Source: a bacterium
Lineage (GTDB): Bacteria > Krumholzibacteriota > Krumholzibacteria > LZORAL124-64-63
Reading direction: 5' to 3'
DNA: 20,138 nt
Assembly (NCBI GenBank): GCA_021767885.1
Contig: JAASSM010000002.1
Location: forward strand, 1 to 20,138
The notes under the pieces are model-generated. The model was not told the origin of the DNA. It was given only the letters and a program-made list of their open reading frames with translations, and made no database searches. Positions 1-9,215 of this stretch are shown piece by piece (position 1 is the stretch's first letter; the number at the start of each line of letters is the position of its first letter). Made by a program: the position numbers and the translations under genes.

Positions 1-10
1 CCGGGACGCA

Positions 11-40
11 CGCGGCCCCCGGCGCGAGCCGGGGGCCGCG
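11..40. terminator. GC-rich hairpin, probable terminator of the small secreted protein gene
   Basis: Bases 11-23 and 28-40 are perfect inverted repeats (13-bp stem, 4-nt loop GCGA, read as TCGC on the minus strand). The hairpin lies 44 bp beyond the stop codon of the minus-strand gene at 85-690. There is no T-tract on either side, so it is a strong hairpin rather than a textbook intrinsic terminator. It could also serve a gene to the left of the window. The rest of 1-84 shows no coding signal. Confidence 0.55.
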
Positions 41-84
41 GTGTCGGATGGTGGGCCACGCCAGGCGGCGCGCCGCTCCGGGGT

Positions 85-690
85 CTACTCGAACAGTCCC
101 TTGATGCTGGACCAGTCGGTGGACTGGACGGCCACGCCGCCGCAGAGCTCCACGTTGTCGCTGGTGTCGATGACGAAGTCGCCCATGTCGCCGTCATCGC
201 CCACGCCGTAGTTGCTGATCACCAGCCAGTACTCCGTGTCCGGCGTCAGGATCACGCCGTCCTCCACGGTGATGGCGCTGTAGAGGCCCTCGCCGCCGTC
301 GTCGTCGTAGTAGACGCACTCGGCCAGGGGCATGGTGGGATCGAAGTCGGCGCAGAACAGGTGCAGGGTGGTGTCGTCCAGGGTGGTCCCGTTGGTGCTG
401 ACCACGAACTCCACGGGGTTGGCGTCGGTGGAGGTGACGCAGAACATGTCGTAGTACTGGCCCTGGTAGAAGGCCGCGGTCAGGCCGTAGTCGCAGGTCT
501 CCGGAGCGGGGTCGCCGAAGCCGTAGCCGCGGTCCCAGACGGGCGAGGACTCGGTGAACGCGCCGGTGATCTGGATGCGGCTCTGGGCCTGCATCACGTA
601 ATCCTGGGTGTCGGGCTGCTTGTCGCCGGCCGCCAGGGCGACGGCGGCGCAGAGCGTCAGCAGCAGGACGGTGACGATCGCATGCTTCAT
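85..690 (-). CDS. Secreted hypothetical protein (201 aa)
   Basis: The protein starts with a clear Sec signal peptide: K2, then a hydrophobic stretch at about residues 5-20 (IVTVLLLTLCAAVALA), with likely cleavage after A-L-A-A. The mature part of about 180 residues is acidic, rich in D, Y, T and V, and has several cysteines that could pair as disulfides. Alternating hydrophobic patterns (for example EYWLVISNYG and EFVVSTNG) suggest a beta-sandwich, loosely like pre-peptidase C-terminal or carbohydrate-binding folds. I do not recognise a family and assign no function. The start is supported by GAGGAGG 6 nt upstream and a sigma70-like promoter at 765-792. Unlike the other secreted proteins here, it lacks the C-terminal sorting module and ends S-I-K-G-L-F-E, so it is probably periplasmic or released by another route. 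Confidence 0.85.
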   Translation of the reverse strand: MKHAIVTVLLLTLCAAVALAAGDKQPDTQDYVMQAQSRIQITGAFTESSPVWDRGYGFGDPAPETCDYGLTAAFYQGQYYDMFCVTSTDANPVEFVVSTNGTTLDDTTLHLFCADFDPTMPLAECVYYDDDGGEGLYSAITVEDGVILTPDTEYWLVISNYGVGDDGDMGDFVIDTSDNVELCGGVAVQSTDWSSIKGLFE

Positions 691-764
691 GGTGGGCCTC
701 CTCGGATTCCAGGGAGGGCGCGGGCGCGGGCGCGGGCTGCGCCCGGTGCCGCGGGTCCGGGAAG

Positions 765-792
765 ATTATCACGGATCCGTGAGCATCGTCAA
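765..792 (-). promoter_or_regulatory. Sigma70-like promoter of the small secreted protein gene, with operator-like palindrome
   Basis: On the minus strand the sequence reads TTGACG (787-792), a 16-bp spacer, then GATAAT (765-770). Each hexamer matches 5 of 6 consensus bases, and TG directly precedes ATAAT. A perfect 14-bp palindrome, TCACGGATCCGTGA (769-782), fills the spacer and touches the -10 box, a classic position for a repressor site. The transcript would start near 758, giving a leader of roughly 67 nt. The remaining part of the 691-899 gap holds a (GGGCGC) hexamer repeat at about 717-736 and no gene. Confidence 0.6.
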
Positions 793-899
793 TTCCGCCG
801 CGGGGCCGGCACGCTGCGGCCCAGGTCGCCCCTGGCCCGGATCGGGCCGGGCTGCCATCTTGTGCCGGCGACACGTCACGCCTGGCCAGGAGCGTCCCC

Positions 900-1670
900 A
901 TGCCGCTGATCGATCTGACCCATCCCATCGCCCCGGGCATGCCCAGCTTCCCGGGCACGCCATCGCCGGATTTCCGCGAGCGCTTCACCATCGCCGAGCA
1001 CGGCTTCCGGGAGCGGGAGATCACCATGATCTCCCACACGGGCACCCATGCCGACGCGCCGGCGCACATCCTGCCCCGGGGCGTGACCTTCGACGCCTAC
1101 GGCATCGACCGCTTCGCCGGACAGGCCGTGGTGGTCGACGCGCCCGGCGTCGGGGCCGTGGCGCCAGCGGCGACGCCGGCCATGGTGGAGGCGAGCCATC
1201 TGCAGGCCCAGGCCGAGCGCATCGCGGGCGTGGACTTCGTGCTCCTGCGCACGGGCTGGTCGGCGTTCTGGGGCGAGGAGGACTACTTCCGCGGCTTCCC
1301 CTGCCTGACCGCCGAGGCGGCGCGCTGGCTGGTGGACCACGGCGTGCGGGGATTCGGCGTGGACACCTGCTCGGTGGACCCGCCCGACAGCGCGGATCTG
1401 CCGGTCCACCACGTGCTGCTCGGCGCCGAGGTGCTCATCGTCGAGAACCTGGCCAACCTGCAGGCGCTGCCGGCGGCGCCCTTCCCGTTCCTGGCGCTGC
1501 CGTTGCGGCTGAGCGACGCGGACGGCGGTCCGGTGCGGGCGGTGGCGTTGGTCGGACCGGCGCGGCACCGCGGCGGCTCGCCGCCGGCCGCGGCGCCCGG
1601 CCGGCGTCCGGACTATTTCAGGAGGGCCATCTTGCGCACCTCGTCCACGCCCGGCGCGCGCAGGCGATAG
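900..1670 (+). CDS. Cyclase family protein, kynurenine formamidase-like metal-dependent hydrolase
   Basis: This belongs to the cyclase/kynurenine formamidase (KynB-like) family of metal-dependent amide hydrolases. The family signature H-T-G-T-H-x-D-A-P-x-H is complete at residues 46-56 and supplies the metal-binding His and Asp. The N-terminal L-I-D-L-T-H-P-I-x-P-G-M-P-x-F-P-G and the internal D-F-V-L-L-R-T-G-W also fit. Family members are usually about 210-220 residues. The ORF is 256 residues, and the last 35 or so (P/R/G-rich) look non-homologous and run 58 bp into the convergent dehydrogenase gene. The ATG has AGGAGC 7-8 nt upstream. No other tryptophan-catabolism gene is nearby, so the substrate cannot be fixed from context. 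The hydrolase family is secure; a true kynurenine formamidase role is only one option. Confidence 0.85.
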   Translation: MPLIDLTHPIAPGMPSFPGTPSPDFRERFTIAEHGFREREITMISHTGTHADAPAHILPRGVTFDAYGIDRFAGQAVVVDAPGVGAVAPAATPAMVEASHLQAQAERIAGVDFVLLRTGWSAFWGEEDYFRGFPCLTAEAARWLVDHGVRGFGVDTCSVDPPDSADLPVHHVLLGAEVLIVENLANLQALPAAPFPFLALPLRLSDADGGPVRAVALVGPARHRGGSPPAAAPGRRPDYFRRAILRTSSTPGARRR

Positions 1671-3130
1671 AGGTAGACGCCAGCGGCCAGGGCCCGGCCG
1701 TCCTGGTCGGCGCCGTCCCACACCGCCACCTGCCGTCCCTGCGGCCGCGTCCCGTCCACCAGGGTCCGCAGCACCTGGCCGCGCACGTCCAGCACCTCCA
1801 GCGTCACCGGCGCACCGCCGGCGGGGACGGTGTAGGCGATGGTGGTCCGCGGGTTGAAGGGATTGGGCACGTTCTGCTCCAGTCGCACGGCCGCCGGCAG
1901 ATCCTCCACGGACGTGGTGTCCGAGACGATGCGCCAGATCCGGCCGTCCCCGGTGCTGACCACGTACAGCTCGCCATCGCTGTCCTGGCCGAAGGACACC
2001 ACGTTCTGGAAGCCGCCGGGCGGGGTGAGCTGGGCGGTCAGCTCGGCCACCGCGACGTCGCCGGACTGCGGGTCGCGGTCCAGGGCCCAGATCTGGTCGC
2101 TGCAGTAGTCGGCGAACAGGTAACGGCCGGACAGGGCCGCGACCGCCGTGCCGCGGTAGACGTGGCCGCCGCTGATGGAGCAGCGGAAGGGCGAGCCGCC
2201 GTGGGTGTACTCGTGCACCGGCAGGGTGAGCGACCCGTCCTCGTTGCAGCCGCTGGGCGGGTCGTAGCACTGCGTGCCCTCCATCAGGCGCCAGCCGTAG
2301 TTCTCGCCGCCGGGGGAGTCGGCCGGTTGCCAGTCGATCTCCTCGAGCTCGTTCTGGCCCACGTCGGCGATCCACAGGTCGCCGGTCAGCCGGTCGAAGC
2401 TCCAGCACCAGGGGTTGCGCAGGCCCACGGCCCAGATCTCGTCGCGGTAGTCGGTGCCGAGGAAGGGGTTGTCGGCGGGGATGACGTAGCCCGCGTCCGG
2501 CCCGGAGACGTCCAGACGCAGCATCTTGCCCAGGAGCGATTGCGGGTCCTGGGCGCGGTTCTCGGGGTCGCCGGCGGCGCCGCCGTCCCCGAGGCCCACG
2601 TAGAGCATGCCGTCCGGGCCGAACTCCAGGTGGCCGGCGTTGTGGTTCCCGTAGGGCTGATCGATCTGGATGATGTCCTGGGCGCTGGCGGGGTCGGCGC
2701 GGTCGGGGTCGTCCCCGGAGACCTGGTAGCGGACCACGCGGGTGTCGCCGGCGTTGTCGGTGTAGTTGACGTAGAAGCGGCCGCTGGCGGCGTAATCGGG
2801 CGCGAAGGCCAGGCCCAGGAGACCGCGCTCGCCGCAGCAGCTGGACTGGTCCACCAGGTCGAGGAAGACGCCGCGGTCGGTGCCGTCGCGATCGAAGACG
2901 CGGATCAGGCCGTTCTGCTCCACCACGAACAGGCGGGGATCGTCCGGAGGCGAGACCAGGCGCACCGGCCGGCTGAGCCCCTCGACCGCGAGCTCCACGG
3001 TCTGGGCCGCGGCAGGGGATGCGACCGGGGCCGGGCCGGCGACGAGGACGCCGAGGATCACGGCGGCCAGGTTCCGGGCAGCCGTGGCGAGCGGTCGGCG
3101 ATGTGCGGGCAGACGGGTCGAGCAGGACAT
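1613..3130 (-). CDS. PQQ-dependent glucose/sorbosone dehydrogenase family protein with C-terminal sorting module
   Basis: A secreted six-bladed beta-propeller of the soluble glucose/sorbosone dehydrogenase (GSDH, HHIP-like) family, which oxidises sugars or related alcohols with PQQ. After a signal peptide (hydrophobic at about 17-32, A-A-A-Q cleavage near 43) come L-S-R-P-V-R-L, the C-C-G-E-R-G-L-L-G-L-A-F block (98-109), N-H-N-A-G-H-L-x-F-G-P-D-G (162-174, with H163 at the catalytic-base position), G-L-R-N-P-W and D-V-G-Q-N-E-L-E-E-I. Residues about 421-505 form the FlgD-like sorting module beginning N-P-F-N-P-R-T. The ATG is preceded by GGAGG at 8 nt. The gene diverges from recQ, and its 3' end overlaps the cyclase gene. 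No PQQ biosynthesis genes are visible, so cofactor supply is unknown. The exact substrate is unassigned. Confidence 0.9.
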   Translation of the reverse strand: MSCSTRLPAHRRPLATAARNLAAVILGVLVAGPAPVASPAAAQTVELAVEGLSRPVRLVSPPDDPRLFVVEQNGLIRVFDRDGTDRGVFLDLVDQSSCCGERGLLGLAFAPDYAASGRFYVNYTDNAGDTRVVRYQVSGDDPDRADPASAQDIIQIDQPYGNHNAGHLEFGPDGMLYVGLGDGGAAGDPENRAQDPQSLLGKMLRLDVSGPDAGYVIPADNPFLGTDYRDEIWAVGLRNPWCWSFDRLTGDLWIADVGQNELEEIDWQPADSPGGENYGWRLMEGTQCYDPPSGCNEDGSLTLPVHEYTHGGSPFRCSISGGHVYRGTAVAALSGRYLFADYCSDQIWALDRDPQSGDVAVAELTAQLTPPGGFQNVVSFGQDSDGELYVVSTGDGRIWRIVSDTTSVEDLPAAVRLEQNVPNPFNPRTTIAYTVPAGGAPVTLEVLDVRGQVLRTLVDGTRPQGRQVAVWDGADQDGRALAAGVYLYRLRAPGVDEVRKMALLK

Positions 3131-3176
3131 GGCAGGGCCTCCGGGCGAGGGGTCCGATGACGGCGGCGCACGCGCG

Positions 3177-3188
3177 CGGTGATCACCG
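3177..3188. promoter_or_regulatory. Perfect 12-bp palindrome in the dehydrogenase/recQ divergent gap
   Basis: CGGTGATCACCG at 3177-3188 is a perfect palindrome in the 186-bp gap between the divergent starts at 3130 and 3317. It is 47 bp upstream of the dehydrogenase start. The only AT-richer patch of this gap (3189-3212) lies right beside it and is a plausible promoter location, although I find no good paired hexamers. An operator role is inferred from position and symmetry only. Confidence 0.3.
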
Positions 3189-3316
3189 AATCAGGCTAAT
3201 TGCTCTCTCGTAAGGTCGCACCCGCGGGCAGCCGCTGGACCACGCCACGCGGCCCCTTCCGGGCCGGTCCGGGGCTCCCATTTGCCCCGGGCCCGCAACC
3301 TGCATACCGTGCCCCC

Positions 3317-5197
<1,881 letters not shown>

Positions 5198-5198
5198 C

Positions 5199-5627
5199 TC
5201 AGCCCAGCTCCGCGCCCGGCGCCACGCGCTCGTAGCTCTCGTCCAGGATGATGTCCGGGTGGATGGACTGCCGCAGCGGACAGGTGCGTCCGGCGGCGAT
5301 GAGCTTCTCGAACTCGGCCTCGCTGCAGTCGGTGATGAGCTGGTAGCGGACGGTGAGCTTGCCGATGCGCCGCGGGTTGGCCAGCATCTCCTTGTCCACC
5401 GTGAACCGGATGCCCGCCAGCGGGATGCCGCTGTTGTGGGCGAACATGTTCATGATGGTCGAGCCGCAGGCGCCCAGGGAGGTGGCGCAGAGGTCGGTGG
5501 GGGAGAAGAGCAGCCCCTCGCCGCCGTTGTCCCGCGGCGCCATGGTCTCGATCACCGAGCCGGACGGCTCGTGCTCGATGCGGACGGTGGTCTTGCTGGT
5601 GGTCTCGCCGGCGGTGCGGACGATCAT
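5199..5627 (-). CDS. OsmC family thiol peroxidase-like protein
   Basis: A 142-residue OsmC/Ohr superfamily protein. These cytoplasmic dimers reduce organic or other hydroperoxides with two conserved cysteines. C54 sits in the helix motif L-G-A-C-G-S-T-I-M-N, and C116 in R-T-C-P-L-R-Q-S-I-H-P-D matches the second redox cysteine. The N-terminal E-G-L-L-F-S-P-T-D-L block is also typical. The closest relatives appear to be the general OsmC/YhfA-like group rather than Ohr, judging from the C-P-L-R-Q-S motif. The ORF extends upstream to 5723, but ATG 5627 is preceded by GGAGG at 8 nt and the extra 32 residues are R/P/G-rich. It diverges from the MATE gene and converges with recQ. An oxidative-stress role is inferred from the family. 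Confidence 0.9.
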   Translation of the reverse strand: MIVRTAGETTSKTTVRIEHEPSGSVIETMAPRDNGGEGLLFSPTDLCATSLGACGSTIMNMFAHNSGIPLAGIRFTVDKEMLANPRRIGKLTVRYQLITDCSEAEFEKLIAAGRTCPLRQSIHPDIILDESYERVAPGAELG

Positions 5628-5712
5628 GGGCGGGCCTCCGGGAACGCGCGATGGTGCGGGTGCTGGCCCGGCCGGCCGCCGGGCCCGTCCCGGCAGGATC
5701 GCAAGCCGGCGG

Positions 5713-5736
5713 CGCCGGCGCAACCCCGCGCCGGCG
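5713..5736. repeat. Inverted repeat between the divergent OsmC and MATE genes
   Basis: Bases 5713-5721 and 5728-5736 form a perfect 9-bp stem around a 6-nt loop (AACCCC). It lies in the upstream region of both divergent genes, so it is not a terminator for either. A TAGATT box (5755-5760) between it and the GTG at 5791 fits a weak -10 element for the MATE gene, but no -35 is evident. Confidence 0.35.
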
Positions 5737-5790
5737 GACCGCGTCCGTCGCCGCTAGATTGACCGCTTCCCCGCACCCCGGAGCCGACCC

Positions 5791-7221
5791 GTGACCGACC
5801 GTCCCGCCAACCACCTGGTGACCGCACCCGTCGGCGGCCTGGTGCGTCAGCTGGCCATCCCCGCCAGCGTGGGCTTCTTCTTCAACACGCTCTACAACGT
5901 GGTGGACACCTGGTTCGCCGGGCTGCTCTCCACCGAGGCGCTGGCCGCGCTGTCGCTGTCGTTCCCGGTGTTCTTCACCCTCATCGCCACCGGTTCGGGC
6001 TTCTCCACCGGCGCCACCGCGCTCATCGGCCAGGCCCTGGGCGCGGACGATCGCCGCGAGGCCGCCCTGGTGGCCGCGCAGGGCCTGGTGCTCAGCATCC
6101 TGGTGACCGTGAGCGTCATGGTCCTGGGCTACCTCGCGACCCCCGCGCTGTTCCGCCTGCTGGGGGCGGAGGGGTCCTACCTGGAGCTGTGCCTGGCGTA
6201 CATCCGGGTGATCCTGGCGGGATGCGGGTTCGTCTACGGCGTCTACATGCTCAACGGGATCCTCAACGCCCAGGGCGACACGCGGTCGTTCCGCGATTTC
6301 CTCATCGTGGCCGCGGTGGTCAACGTGCTGCTCGATCCGCTGTTCATGTTCGGCTGGCTGGGCCTGCCGGCCATGGGCGTCGGCGGCATCGCGCTGGCCA
6401 CGGTGATCGCCCAGAGCGGCGGCGTGGTCTTCCTCGCCTGGCGGGTGCGGCGCACGGGCCTGCTGGCGCGCGGCGGCGGCGCGCGGTGGCGGCCGCACCG
6501 GCCCACGCTGCTGGCCATCGTGGGCCAGGGCGTGCCGGCGAGCCTGAACATGATGTCGGTGGCCATCGGCATCTTCATCATCACCTGGTTCCTCGGCCGC
6601 GTGGGCCAGGAGGCGGTGGCGGCCTACGGGGTGGCCACGCGCATCGAGCAGATCATCCTGCTGCCGACCATCGGCCTGAACGTGGCCGCGCTCACCCTGG
6701 CCGCCCAGAACGCCGGCGCCGGCCTCTACGACCGCGTCCGGCGGGCCGTGCGCACGGCGCTGATCTACGGTGGTGTGGTGGCGCTGGTGGGCTCGGCGGC
6801 CATGTTCCTGCTCGCCCGCCCGCTCATGGACCTCTTCACCGACGACCCCGCCGTGATCGGCATCGGCGCGCACTACCTCCGCATCGCCGCCTTCCTGGAG
6901 TACGCCTACGTGCTGCTCTTCGTGAACCAGTCGGCCCTGCAGGGGCTCAAGCGGCCGCAGCTGGCGCTGTGGCTGGGGCTGTTCCGCCAGGTGGTGGCGC
7001 CGGTGACGTTCTTCTGGCTGACCACCGAGGTCCTGGGCCTGGGATTGCCGGGCATCTGGTGGACCATCTTCACGGTGAACTGGATCGCCGCCCTGGTGGC
7101 CGTGCGCCTGGCGCGCCGGGAGGTGGACCGGCTGGAGGCTCGCACGGCGCCACCGGTGGCGAGCCCGGCGGTCGACCCGGCGGCCCGGGCGGACCGGCGC
7201 GCGGCCGGTGGCCCGGCCTAG
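5791..7221 (+). CDS. MATE family efflux transporter
   Basis: A 476-residue multidrug and toxic compound extrusion (MATE) transporter with about 12 transmembrane helices in two homologous halves (about 10-215 and 225-445). Family features include the N-terminal L-A-I-P-A-S-V-G-F-F-F-N-T-L-Y-N-V-V-D-T-W-F-A-G segment, G-Q-A-L-G-A near residue 80, and the repeated V-A-A-Y-G-V-A-T-R-I-E-Q in the second half. MATE proteins exchange cationic drugs or metabolites for Na+ or H+ across the inner membrane. The start is GTG, with GGAG about 8 nt upstream, and the preceding ORF offers nothing better. The last 28 residues or so are a P/A/R-rich cytoplasmic tail without apparent homology. Its TAG stop overlaps the stop of the opposing gene. 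The substrate cannot be predicted. Confidence 0.93.
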   Translation: MTDRPANHLVTAPVGGLVRQLAIPASVGFFFNTLYNVVDTWFAGLLSTEALAALSLSFPVFFTLIATGSGFSTGATALIGQALGADDRREAALVAAQGLVLSILVTVSVMVLGYLATPALFRLLGAEGSYLELCLAYIRVILAGCGFVYGVYMLNGILNAQGDTRSFRDFLIVAAVVNVLLDPLFMFGWLGLPAMGVGGIALATVIAQSGGVVFLAWRVRRTGLLARGGGARWRPHRPTLLAIVGQGVPASLNMMSVAIGIFIITWFLGRVGQEAVAAYGVATRIEQIILLPTIGLNVAALTLAAQNAGAGLYDRVRRAVRTALIYGGVVALVGSAAMFLLARPLMDLFTDDPAVIGIGAHYLRIAAFLEYAYVLLFVNQSALQGLKRPQLALWLGLFRQVVAPVTFFWLTTEVLGLGLPGIWWTIFTVNWIAALVAVRLARREVDRLEARTAPPVASPAVDPAARADRRAAGGPA

Positions 7222-9215
7222 CGGCGCCGCGGCGCCTGGATCGAGCGGATCACGAACTCCACCACCGGATCGGGCACGGCCGGGGCGGTGAACACCGCCG
7301 GCACCAGGCGGGGGGCCGCGACCACGCCGCGGGCCCGGAGCTCGTCGATGAGGTCGAGGGCCGCCAGGCTGGTCTTGCCGATCATCAGGTTCTCCAGCGA
7401 CCGCTCCCGCCAGCAGGCGTGGGCCTCGCGCAGCCCGCGCAGGTAGAGGTAGTCCTTGGTGAAGCCGCCGCCGCGGTGGACGCGCGCGGCCAGGTCGAAG
7501 GCGGCCTCGCGCGAGACGCCGTGGTCGCCGGCGAGCGCGTGCACCGTGTGGCCGAAGTCGTGGTGACGCAGCATGAGGTCGATGGCCACCACGCGCAGGG
7601 CCAGACCCTTGAGGCGGTCGAGGGTGAGGTGGCCGGCGAGGTACTCGGCCAGGATGGCCAGGCCCTCCTGAGTGAGGGTGTTGCGGGGCAGGCCCAGGCT
7701 GAACACGCGCAGCGGCTGCTCGCGGCCGTTGAGGGTGGTGGCCATGTGGATGCCCAGCTCGTGGTGGGCGAGGGCCTGCAACTCGGTGGCGGTGAAGCGG
7801 GCGTCGGTGCGGATGAGCAGGGTCTTGCGGGCGTTGTTCACCATGGCCCGGGCCACCAGGCGCGGGCTGCGCTCGATGCGGCAGTCCATGCCCCAGGCAT
7901 GGGCCTGCTCGCGCAGCCGCTGCACGGCCGCCGTGGCGTCGATGTCCAGGGGTGCGGCCGGGGCCGGATCCACCCCGTGCAGGATGAACCGCGCATTGGC
8001 CAGGTCCTGGGCATCGGGCTCGCCGTAGGTGCGCAGCGAGTTGTAGACGAACCGCTCGGTGCCCACGCTGGTGATCAGGTCGATGCGCGCGGCCAGGTTC
8101 TCGATCACCGCGTGGTAGAGCTGCTGGATCTCCGGATCGGCGATGCGCTCGACGGGCAGCCGGTAGAGCTGGGCCCGGAAGCGGTTGGGGTCCAGGGCCA
8201 GCGGCCGGTAGGTGAAGCGCGGCGCGGTGCCGCGGCGCAGGAAGGCGCGGCGGCTGCGGGCCACGTTCAGGGGCGTGACGTGGACCAGGGTCTCCAGGCC
8301 GCGGGCCAGCTTCACCAGGGCGCGGTCCACCGCCAGCAGCTCGGGATCCAGGCCGGGCGCGAGCATGTCGGCGCGGCGGGCCCGGCGCCGGCGCGTGTGG
8401 CGCCGGGCGAACACGGCGGCGGTGTCGCTGAGGGCGTGCTTGAGCCCGGTGCCGAGGTCGGCCAGGACGCGGGGGTAGAGCTCGCCCGAGTCCTCGTCCA
8501 TGAACACCTTGGCCACCTCGGTGGGGATCACCAGGACGTCCGGGTGCCGGGCGTTGACGTGGGCGATGAGGTAGCCGCGGCCCTGGAACACGGTGTCGCA
8601 GTGGGCCTGCACCGCGATGCCCGGCAGCGCGACGTCCGCCAGCCGGGTGCGCAGGTGCTCGACGAGGTGGCCCCAGCGGGGCATGTCGATCTGGCTGGTG
8701 CCCAGGTTGAACACCGGCGCGGCCTCGCCGTGGCGGCGCACGTTGTAGGAGTGCAGGTCGTAGACCAGGGCGCCGCCGCAGCGTCGGGCCACCGCCTCGA
8801 TCAGCGCGTCGAGCACCCGGTAGAAGGCGCGGTGCTTGGCGTGGCTGGCCGCGCGCTGGCGGGCCGTCGGCGGCCGGCGCCACACCCGCTTGCCCCAGGC
8901 CACGGTGTAGACGCACTGGGCGAGGGGGCGGTTGAGGTCGTACTCGTAGCGGGAGTCGTGGCCGACCAGGACGATGGGCAGGGCGCCCACCAGGTCGGCG
9001 GTGTGGGGGTCCTCCTCGTACCGGCGCTCCTGGGCGGTGAGGAGACAGCGGGCGGCGAGGTCGTCCCGCAGGCGATGGCCGTCGTGGATGGCGGTGCCGA
9101 TGCACGGGGCCCAGGCGTCCACGCGCAGCGAGATGGCGCCGTCCTCGCTGGTGGCGCTGAAGGGCTGGCCGCGGCTGATCAGGTCCAGCAGGACCTGCTC
9201 AGGACGCGTGCTCAT
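7218..9215 (-). CDS. N-formylglutamate amidohydrolase-like / DUF1704 (MATCAP, QEGLA-motif) metallopeptidase fusion
   Basis: A 665-residue two-domain protein. Residues about 25-260 resemble N-formylglutamate amidohydrolases (G-H-D-S-R-Y-E-Y-D-L-N-R at 85-96; Y-D-L-H-S-Y-N at 152-158). Residues about 285-645 match the DUF1704/TIGR02421 'flavohemoglobin expression-modulating QEGLA motif' family, related to the animal tubulin tyrosine carboxypeptidase MATCAP. The zinc signature is intact: H485-E-L-G-I-H490 (HExxxH), with Q516-E-G-L-A carrying the likely third ligand E517. There is no signal peptide, so it is probably cytoplasmic. The ATG lies inside the end of the ATP-grasp gene (17-bp overlap) with AAGGTG at 7 nt, so the two are translationally coupled. 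Predicted role: hydrolysis of an amide or peptide, perhaps one made by the partner ligase. The substrate is unknown. Its TAG overlaps the MATE stop. Confidence 0.88.
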   Translation of the reverse strand: MSTRPEQVLLDLISRGQPFSATSEDGAISLRVDAWAPCIGTAIHDGHRLRDDLAARCLLTAQERRYEEDPHTADLVGALPIVLVGHDSRYEYDLNRPLAQCVYTVAWGKRVWRRPPTARQRAASHAKHRAFYRVLDALIEAVARRCGGALVYDLHSYNVRRHGEAAPVFNLGTSQIDMPRWGHLVEHLRTRLADVALPGIAVQAHCDTVFQGRGYLIAHVNARHPDVLVIPTEVAKVFMDEDSGELYPRVLADLGTGLKHALSDTAAVFARRHTRRRRARRADMLAPGLDPELLAVDRALVKLARGLETLVHVTPLNVARSRRAFLRRGTAPRFTYRPLALDPNRFRAQLYRLPVERIADPEIQQLYHAVIENLAARIDLITSVGTERFVYNSLRTYGEPDAQDLANARFILHGVDPAPAAPLDIDATAAVQRLREQAHAWGMDCRIERSPRLVARAMVNNARKTLLIRTDARFTATELQALAHHELGIHMATTLNGREQPLRVFSLGLPRNTLTQEGLAILAEYLAGHLTLDRLKGLALRVVAIDLMLRHHDFGHTVHALAGDHGVSREAAFDLAARVHRGGGFTKDYLYLRGLREAHACWRERSLENLMIGKTSLAALDLIDELRARGVVAAPRLVPAVFTAPAVPDPVVEFVIRSIQAPRRR

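Noticed and set aside
608..3160. 850-residue plus-strand open frame over the cyclase and dehydrogenase genes
   Set aside because: Overlaps two genes with clear family motifs, and its own translation shows none.
3200..3316. Upstream TTG start of recQ at 3200
   Set aside because: Would add 39 unconserved residues; RecQ homology begins at ATG 3317. Not fully excluded because ATG 3317 lacks a clear ribosome site.
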